Positions 22,480 through 30,466 of a stretch of 30,466 nt of DNA are shown here, one piece after another (position 1 is the stretch's first letter; the number at the start of each line of letters is the position of its first letter). This DNA comes from Liolophura sinensis (Eukaryota > Mollusca > Polyplacophora > Chitonida > Chitonidae), in the NCBI RefSeq assembly GCF_032854445.1, contig NW_027018404.1:1-30466 (forward strand), in the 5' to 3' direction. Under the pieces are notes generated by a model. The model had not been told where the DNA came from. It worked only from the letters and a program-made list of their open reading frames with translations, and searched no databases. The position numbers and the translations under genes are program-made.

Positions 22480-24906
22480 TCGGCTACATTAACTATGTAC
22501 AATCGCGACTGGTCATTACTATATTCAACTTTTCATTATAAGTTATGTGCCCTTCGGTAGCCCAGACGACGTCAAATCTTTGGGCAAAGCCCGTTTAACT
22601 CACCCAGCAGTTGTCTTTCTTCTAAGTCGAAGACAAACTCAATGTCTTTATCTACAGGTAGAAAAACCACACCATTTGTATATAAAAAAAACACAAGGTA
22701 CTTGATACAGTCCGCTGTAAAAAGTACAATTGAACACTGACCCACATCAATAAGGTGCATAAAGATGCGCAATTGGGCCAGGCATCTCCAGCTGTTGAAA
22801 AATTGCAAATTTCCTTGGTTTCCATGGAGTAAGAGCCGTTGCTGGGCACGTGATCTTGACAAACTCAATGTCTTTATCTACATGTAGAAAAACCACACCA
22901 TTTGTATATAAAAAAAACACAAGGTACTTGATACAGTCCGCTGTAAAAAGTACAATTGAACACTGACCCACATCAATAAGGTGCCAAATGATGCGCAATT
23001 GGGCCAGGCATCTCCAGCTGTTGAAAAATTGCAAATTTCCTTGGTTTCCATGGAGTAAGAGCCGTTGCTGGGCACGTGATCTTGACATCAATGATTATTC
23101 ATTTGTGGCCACAGCCAAAAGTATTGGTCGGAGAGCAACGCGGTTTGCACCATTCGATTTCTTGTCACAAAATACGTCGGATTAGCCTCTTACCAGCAGC
23201 ATTGGAACAGTTTTTCCACTTTTGGATTTTTGCCTGGTCTTTTTGCGAATTGAAATCGGCTACATTTACTATGTACAATCGCGACTGGTCATTATTATGT
23301 TCAACTTTTCATTATAAGCTATGTGCCCTTCGGTAGCCCAGACGACGTCAAATCTTTGGGCCAAGCCCATTTAACTCACCCAGCAAATGTCTTACTTCTA
23401 AGTCGAAGACAAACTCAATGTCTTTATCTACATGTAGAAAAACCACACCATTTGTATATAAAAAAAAACACAAGGTACTTGATACAGTCCGCTGTAAAAA
23501 GTACAATTGAACACTGACCCACATCAATAAGGTGCCAAAAGATGCGCAATTGGGCCAGGCATCTCCAGCTGTTGAAAAATTGCAAATTTTTTTGGTTTCC
23601 ATGCAGTAAGAGCCGTTGCTGGGCACGTGATCTTGACATTAATGATTATTCATTTGTGGCTACAGCCAAAAGTATTGGTCGGAGAGCAACGCGGTCTGCA
23701 CCATTCAATTTCTCGTCAAAAAATACGTCGGATTAGCCTCTTACCAGCAGCATTGGAACAGTTTTTCCACTTTTGGATTTTTACCTGGTCTTTTTGCGAA
23801 TTGAAATCGGCTACATTAACTATGTACAATCGCGACTGGTCATTACTATATTCAACTTTTCATTATAAGTTATGTGCCCTTCGGTAGCCCAGACGACGCC
23901 AAATCTTTGGGCCAAGCCCATTTAACTCACCCAGCAGTTGTCTTACTTCTAAGTCGAAGACAAACTCAATGTCTTTATCTACATGTAGAAAAACCACACC
24001 ATTTGTATATAAAAAAAACACAAGGTACTTGATACAATCCGCTGTAAAAAGTACAATTGAACACTGACCCACATCAATAAGGTGCGAAAAGATGCGCAAT
24101 TGGGCCAGGCATCTCCAGCTGTTAAAAAATTACAAATTTCTATGGTTTCCATGGAGTAAGAGCCGTTGCTGGGCACGTGATCTTGACATCAATGATTATT
24201 CATTTGTGACTACAGCCAAAAGTATTGGTCGGAGAGCAACGCGGTTTGCACCATTCGATTTCTCGTCAAAAAATACGTCGGATTAGCCTCTTACCAGCAG
24301 CATTGGAACAGTTTTTCCACTTTTGGATTTTTGCCTGGTCTTTTTGCGAATTGAAATCGGCTACATTAACTATGTACAATCGCGACTGGTCATTACTATA
24401 TTCAACTTTTCATTATAAGTTATGTGCCCTTCGGTAGCCCAGACGACGTCAAATCTTTGGGCAAAGCCCGTTTAACTCACCCAGCAAATGTCTTACTTCT
24501 AAGTCGAAGAGAAACTCAATGTCTTTATCTACATGTAGAAAAACCACACCATTTGTATATAAAAAAAACACAAGGTACTTGATACAGTACGCTGTAAAAA
24601 GTACAATTGAACACTGACCCACATCAATAACGTGCCAAAAGATGCGCAATTGGGCCAGGCATCTCCAGCTGTTGAAAAATTGCAAATTTTTAGGGTTTCC
24701 ATGGAGTAAGAGCCGTTGCTGGGCACGTGATCTTGACATTAATGATTATTCATTTGTGGCTACAGCCAAAAGTATTGGTCGGAGAGCAACGCGGTTTGCA
24801 CCATTCGATTTCTCGTCAAAAAATACGTCGGATTAGCCTCTTACCAGCAGCATTGGAACAGTTTTTCCACTTTTGGATTTTTGCCTGGTTATTTTGCGAA
24901 TTGAAA
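22480..24906. repeat. Higher-order repeat D1, 2427 bp
   Basis: This unit is four full monomers plus one short unit. It is followed directly by a near-identical copy at an offset of 2427 bp. Diagnostic markers are GCCCGTTT with GTCTTTC (22590-22622), TTCTTGTCACAA (23158), AAGCTATG (23317), TTTTTTTGG with CCATGCAG and ACCATTCAATTTC (23587-23710), GTTAAAAAATTAC with TTGTGACTAC (24121-24215), and GAAGAGAAAC with CAGTACGCTG and TTTTTAGGG (24505-24695). Private differences from D2 include GTGCATAAAG (22757), CCAAATGATG (22984), GTGGCCACA (23105) and GTGCGAAAAG (24083). Confidence 0.85.
22862..23087. repeat. Short unit 8 (226 bp, lineage S2, in D1)
   Basis: A core module with the same breakpoint and CATCAATAAGG. 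It differs from short unit 9 by CCAAATGATG near 22984. The monomer before it carries ACAGGTAG. Confidence 0.9.
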
Positions 24907-27289
24907 TCGGCTACATTAACTATGTACAATCGCGACTGGTCATTACTATATTCAACTTTTCATTATAAGTTATGTGCCCTTCGGTAGCCCAGACGACGTC
25001 AAATCTTTGGGCAAAGCCCGTTTAACTCACCCAGCAGTTGTCTTTCTTCTAAGTCGAAGACAAACTCAATGTCTTTATCTACAGGTAGAAAAACCACACC
25101 ATTTGTATATAAAAAAAACACAAGGTACTTGATACAGTCCGCTGTAAAAAGTACAATTGAACACTGACCCACATCAATAAGGTGCCAAAAGATGCGCAAT
25201 TGGGCCAGGCATCTCCAGCTGTTGAAAAATTGCAAATTTCCTTGGTTTCCATGGAGTAAGAGCCGTTGCTGGGCACGTGATCTTGACAAACTCAATGTCT
25301 TTATCTACATGTAGAAAAACCACACCATTTGTATATAAAAAAAACACAAGGTACTTGATACAGTCCGCTGTAAAAAGTACAATTGAACACTGACCCACAT
25401 CAATAAGGTGCCAAAAGATGCGCAATTGGGCCAGGCATCTCCAGCTGTTGAAAAATTGCAAATTTCCTTGGTTTCCATGGAGTAAGAGCCGTTGCTGGGC
25501 ACGTGATCTTGACATCAATGATTATTCATTTGTGGCTACAGCCAAAAGTATTGGTCGGAGAGCAACGCGGTTTGCACCATTCGATTTCTTGTCACAAAAT
25601 ACGTCGGATTAGCCTCTTACCAGCAGCATTGGAACAGTTTTTCCACTTTTGGATTTTTGCCTGGTCTTTTTGCGAATTGAAATCGGCTACATTTACTATG
25701 TACAATCGCGACTGGTCATTATTATGTTCAACTTTTCATTATAAGCTATGTGCCCTTCGGTAGCCCAGACGACGTCAAATCTTTGGGCCAAGCCCATTTA
25801 ACTCACCCAGCAAATGTCTTACTTCTAAGTCGAAGACAAACTCAATGTCTTTATCTACATGTAGAAAAACCACACCATTTGTATATAAAAAAAAACACAA
25901 GGTACTTGATACAGTCCGCTGTAAAAAGTACAATTGAACACTGACCCACATCAATAAGGTGCCAAAAGATGCGCAATTGGGCCAGGCATCTCCAGCTGTT
26001 GAAAAATTGCAAATTTTTTTGGTTTCCATGCAGTAAGAGCCGTTGCTGGGCACGTGATCTTGACATTAATGATTATTCATTTGTGGCTACAGCCAAAAGT
26101 ATTGGTCGGAGAGCAACGCGGTCTGCACCATTCAATTTCTCGTCAAAAAATACGTCGGATTAGCCTCTTACCAGCAGCATTGGAACAGTTTTTCCACTTT
26201 TGGATTTTTACCTGGTCTTTTTGCGAATTGAAATCGGCTACATTAACTATGTACAATCGCGACTGGTCATTACTATATTCAACTTTTCATTATAAGTTAT
26301 GTGCCCTTCGGTAGCCCAGACGACGCCAAATCTTTGGGCCAAGCCCATTTAACTCACCCAGCAGTTGTCTTACTTCTAAGTCGAAGACAAACTCAATGTC
26401 TTTATCTACATGTAGAAAAACCACACCATTTGTATATAAAAAAAACACAAGGTACTTGATACAATCTGCTGTAAAAAGTACAATTGAACACTGACCCACA
26501 TCAATAAGGTGCCAAAAGATGCGCAATTGGGCCAGGCATCTCCAGCTGTTAAAAAATTACAAATTTCTATGGTTTCCATGGAGTAAGAGCCGTTGCTGGG
26601 CACGTGATCTTGACATCAATGATTATTCATTTGTGACTACAGCCAAAAGTATTGGTCGGAGAGCAACGCGGTTTGCACCATTCGATTTCTCGTCAAAAAA
26701 TACGTCGGATTAGCCTCTTACCAGCAGCATTGGAACAGTTTTTCCACTTTTGGATTTTTGCCTGGTCTTTTTGCTAATTGAAATCGGCTACATTAACTAT
26801 GTACAATCGCGACTGGTCATTACTATATTCAACTTTTCATTATAAGTTATGTGCCCTTCGGTAGCCCAGACGACGTCAAATCTTTGGGCAAAGCCCGTTT
26901 AACTCACCCAGCAAATGTCTTACTTCTAAGTCGAAGAGAAACTCAATGTCTTTATCTACAGGTAGAAAAACCACACCATTTGTATATAAAAAAAACACAA
27001 GGTACTTGATACAGTACGCTGTAAAAAGTACAATTGAACACTGACCCACATCAATAACGTGCCAAAAGATGCGCAATTGGGCCAGGCATCTCCAGCTGTT
27101 GAAAAATTGCAAATTTTTAGGGTTTCCATGGAGTAAGAGCCGTTGCTGGGCACGTGATCTTGACATTAATGATTATTCATTTGTGGCTACAGCCAAAAGT
27201 ATTGGTCGGAGAGCAACGCGGTTTGCACCATTCGATTTCTCGTCAAAAAATACGTCGGATTAGCCTCTTACCAGCAGCATTGGAACAGT
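24907..27289. repeat. Higher-order repeat D2 (copy of D1)
   Basis: This is the second, directly adjacent copy of D1. Anchors are displaced by 2427 bp: 22765 to 25192, 22991 to 25418, 23542 to 25969, 24092 to 26519 and 24642 to 27069. Only about ten base differences were noticed by eye, which would be above 99% identity. Examples are CAATCTGCTG for CAATCCGCTG (26462), ACAGGTAG for ACATGTAG (26959) and GCTAATTG for GCGAATTG (26773). The match fades near 27290 (TTCTTCTACTTTT against TTTTTCCACTTTT). Confidence 0.85.
25289..25514. repeat. Short unit 9 (226 bp, lineage S2, in D2)
   Basis: A core module with the same breakpoint and CATCAATAAGG, at an offset of 2427 bp from short unit 8. It is the last short unit in the window. 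Confidence 0.9.
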
Positions 27290-30200
27290 TCTTCTACTTT
27301 TGGATTTTTGCCTGGTCTTTTTGCTAATTGAAATCGGCTACATTAACTATGTACAATCGCGACTGGTCATTACTATATTCAACTTTTCATTATAAGTTAT
27401 GTGCCCTTCGGTAGCCCAGACGACGTCAAATCTTTGGGCCAAGCCCATTTAACTCACCCAGCAGTTGTCTTACTTCTAAGTCGAAGACAAACTCAATGTC
27501 TTTATCTACATGTAGAAAAACCACACCATTTGTATATAAAAAAAACACAAGGTACTTGATACAGTCCACTGTAAAAAGTACAATTGAACACTGACCCACA
27601 TCAATAAGGTGCCAAAAGATGCGCAATTGGGCCAGGCATCTCCAGCTGTTGAAAAATTGCAAATTTCTATGGTTTCCATGGAGTAAGAGCCGTTGCTGGG
27701 CACGTGATCTTGACATCAATGATTATTCATTTGTGGCTACAGCCAAAAGTGTTGGTTGGAGAGCAACGCGGTTTGCACCATTCGATTTCTCGTCACAAAA
27801 TACGTCGGATTAGCCTCTTACCAGCAGCATTGGAACAGTTTTTCCACTTTTGGATTTTTGCCTGGTATTTTTTGTAATTGAAATCGGCTACATTAACTAT
27901 GTACAATCGCGACTGGTCATTACTATATTCAACTTTTCATTATAAGTTATGTGCCCTTCGGTAGCCCAGACGACGCCAAATCTTTGGGCCAAGCCCATTT
28001 AACTCACCCAGCAGTTGTCTTACTTCTAAGTCGAAGACAAACTCAATGTCTTTATCTACATGTAGAAAAACCACACCATTTGTATATAAAAAAAAACACA
28101 AGGTACTTGATACAGTCCGCTGTAAAAAGTACAATTGAACACTGACCCACATCAATAAGGTGCCAAAAGATGCGCAATTGGGCCAGGCATCTCCAGCTGT
28201 TGAAAAATTGCAAATTTCCTTGGTTTCCATGGAGTAAGAGCCGTTGCTGGGCACGTGATCTTGACATCAATGATTATTCATTTGTGGCTACAGCCAAAAG
28301 TATTGGTCGGAGAGCAACGCGGTTTGCACCATTCGATTTCTCGTCACAAAATACGTCGGATTAGCCTCTTACCAGCAGCATTGGAACAGTTTTTCCACTT
28401 TTGGATTTTTGCCTGGTCTTTTTGCGAATTGAAATCGGCTACATTTACCATGTACAATCGCGACTGGTCATTATTATGTTCAACTTTTCATTATAAGCTA
28501 TGTGCCCTTCGGTAGCCCAGACGACGTCAAATCTTTGGGCCAAGCCCATTTAACTCACCCAGCAAATGTCTTACTTCTAAGTCGAAGACAAACTCAATGT
28601 CTTTATCTACATGTAGAAAAACCACACCATTTGTATATAAAAAAAATCACAAGGTACTTGATACAGTCCGCTGTAAAAAGTACAATTGAACACTGACCCA
28701 CATCAATAAGGTGCCAAAAGATGCGCAATTGGGCCAGGCATCTCCAGCTGTTGAAAAATTGCAAATTTTTTTGGTTTCCATGCAGTAAGAGCCGTTGCTG
28801 GGCACGTGATCTTGACATCAATGATTATTCATTTGTGGCTACAGCCAAAAGTATTGGTCGGAGAGCAACACGGTCTGCACCATTCGATTTCTCGTCAAAA
28901 AATACGTCGGATTAGCCTCTTACCAGCAGCATTGGAACAGTTTTTCCACTTTTGGATTTTTACCTGGTCTTTTTGCGAATTGAAATCGGCTACATTAACT
29001 ATGTACAATCGCGACTGGTCATTACTATATTCAACATTTCATTATAAGTTATGTGCCCTTCGGTAGCCCAGACGACGCCAAATCTTTGGGCCAAGCCCAT
29101 TTAACTCACCCAGCAGTTGTCTTACTTCTAAGTCGAAGACAAACTCAATGTCTTTATCTACATGTAGAAAAACCACACCATTTGTATATAAAAAAAACAC
29201 AAGGTACTTGATACAGTCCGCTGTAAAAAGTACAATTGAACACTGACCCACATCAATAAGGTGCCAAAAGATGCGCAATTGGGCCAGGCATCTCCAGCTG
29301 TTGAAAAATTGCAAATTTCCTTGGTTTCCATGGAGTAAGAGCCGTTGCTGGGCACGTGATCTTGACATCAATAATTATTCATTTGTGGCTACAGCCAAAA
29401 GTATTGGTTGGAGAGCAACGCGGTTTGCACCATTCGATTTCTCGTCACAAAATACGTCGGATTAGCCTCTTACCAGCAGCATTGGAACAGTTTTTCCACT
29501 TTTGGATTTTTGCCTGGTATTTTTTGTAATTGAAATCGGCTACATTAACTATGTACAATCGCGACTGGTCATTACTATATTCAACTTTTCATTATAAGTT
29601 ATGTGCCCTTCGGTAGCCCAGACGACGTCAAATCTTTGGGCCAAGCCCATTTAACTCACCCAGCAGTTGTCTTACTTCTAAGTCGAAGACAAACTTAATG
29701 TCTTTATCTACATGTAGAAAAACCACACCATTTGTATATAAAAAAAACACAAGGTACTTGATACAGTCCGCTGTAAAAAGTACAATTGAACACTGACCCA
29801 CATCAATAAGGTGCCAAAAGATGCGCAATTGGGCCAGGCATCTCCAGCTGTTGAAAAATTGCAAATTTCCTTGGTTTCCATGGAGTAAGAGCCGTTGCTG
29901 GGCACGTGATCTTGACATCAATGATTATTCATTTGTGGCTACAGCCAAAAGTATTGGTCGGAGAGCAACGCGGTTTACACCATTCGATTTATCGTCCAAA
30001 ATACGTCGGATTAGCCTCTTACCAGCAGCATTGGAACAGTTTTTCCACTTTTGGATTTTTGCCTGGTCTTTTTGCTAATTGAAATCGGCTACATTAACTA
30101 TGTACAATCGCGACTGGTCATTACTATATTCAACTTTTCATTATAAGTTATGTGCCCTTCGGTAGCCCAGACGACGTCAAATCTTTGGGCCAAGCCCATT

Positions 30201-30466
30201 TAACTCACCCAGCAGTTGTCTTACTTCTAAGTCGAAGACAAACTCAATGTCTTTATCTACATGTAGAAAAACCACACCATTTGTATATAAAAAAAACACA
30301 AGGTACTTGATACAGTCCGCTGTAAAAAGTACAATTGAACACTGACCCACATCAATAAGGTGCCAAAAGATGCGCAATTGGGCCAGGCATCTCTAGCTGT
30401 TGAAAAATTGCAAATTTCCTTGGTTTCCATGCAGTAAGAGCCGTTGCTGGGCACGTGATCTTGACA
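27290..30466. repeat. Region E: full-length monomers to the window end
   Basis: All units here are full length. The monomers anchored at 28170 and 28721 repeat several markers of D1 (AAGCTATG near 28495, TTTTTTTGG with CCATGCAG near 28766-28782, GACGCC near 29074), but without the short unit. The monomers anchored at 27619 and 29271 share GGTTGGAG and a TTTTTTGTAATTG right end. One base is missing from an A-run near 29998-30001. The last base is the end of CTTGACA. Confidence 0.75.

Larger units (their letters stand above)
1..30466. repeat. Complex satellite DNA array, about 550-bp monomer, 61 anchors
   Basis: The whole window is a head-to-tail tandem repeat. The anchor ATGCGCAATTGG starts at 290, 840, 1389, 1939, 2490, 3040, 3589, 4139, 4689, 5240, 5791, 6339, 6889, 7114, 7664, 8212, 8760, 9310, 9535, 10086, 10637, 11186, 11737, 12287, 12513, 13064, 13615, 14163, 14713, 14940, 15491, 16039, 16587, 17137, 17361, 17910, 18136, 18687, 19238, 19788, 20338, 20888, 21438, 21664, 22215, 22765, 22991, 23542, 24092, 24642, 25192, 25418, 25969, 26519, 27069, 27619, 28170, 28721, 29271, 29821 and 30370. 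Intervals are 548-551 bp except nine of 224-227 bp. Copies differ by scattered substitutions, a few percent by eye. No copy is inverted and no unique DNA interrupts the array. Such arrays usually sit in centromeric, pericentromeric or other heterochromatin; which applies here is not visible. The family itself was not recognised. Confidence 0.98.

Noticed and set aside
1-30466. CRISPR array or bacterial repeat locus
   Set aside because: The repeats are about 550 bp, directly abutting, with no short repeat/unique spacer structure and no cas genes.
1-30466. Transposon or Helitron-derived repeat, terminal inverted repeats or target-site duplications
   Set aside because: No terminal repeats, no coding remnants of transposase or reverse transcriptase, and no insertion edges were found; all units abut in one orientation.

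Overview
The window is one uninterrupted eukaryotic satellite-DNA array. From the first base to the last it is a head-to-tail repeat of a monomer of about 550 bp (roughly 41% G+C, counted in the first copy), with no unique flank, no recognisable protein gene, no tRNA or rRNA, and no intact mobile element. A conserved anchor (ATGCGCAATTGG) occurs 61 times, all in the same orientation: 51 of the 60 intervals are full length (548-551 bp) and 9 are short (224-227 bp). The host cannot be named from this sequence. A complex 550-bp monomer, higher-order repeats and many intact CpGs fit an animal or plant (peri)centromeric or heterochromatic block, perhaps an invertebrate, but that is inference. Many short reading frames exist, but they are by-products of the repeat: they overlap in several frames and change length whenever one poly-A run gains or loses a base.

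Monomer architecture (copy 1, bases 1-550). The array behaves as two modules. A 226-bp core (161-386) carries a 12-bp palindrome, a TATA-like element running into an A6-A9 run, a 30-nt interrupted stem-loop, and a CACGTG site. A 324-bp spacer (387-710, crossing the monomer boundary) carries a GGGC/GCCC hairpin, a cluster of T-tracts and a hypervariable junction. The nine short units are cores lacking the spacer, and all share one breakpoint at a GACA microhomology.

Layout. Bases 1-2749: full-length monomers only. Bases 2750-17681: two copies (B1, B2) of a roughly 7.1-7.3 kb segment, offset by 7.6 kb and then 7.83 kb because B2 has one more short unit. Bases 17682-22479: mixed monomers, with an apparently perfect 551-bp tandem duplication and two short units. 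Bases 22480 to about 27290: two directly adjacent 2427-bp copies (D1, D2), each four full units plus one short unit. From about 27290 to 30466: full-length monomers, ending exactly on the recurrent breakpoint sequence TTGACA.

There is no gene network here. The points of interest are the modular long/short design, the higher-order repeats, conserved dyads kept in the minimal core, visible unequal-exchange products, and one patch that looks like an assembly or consensus error.
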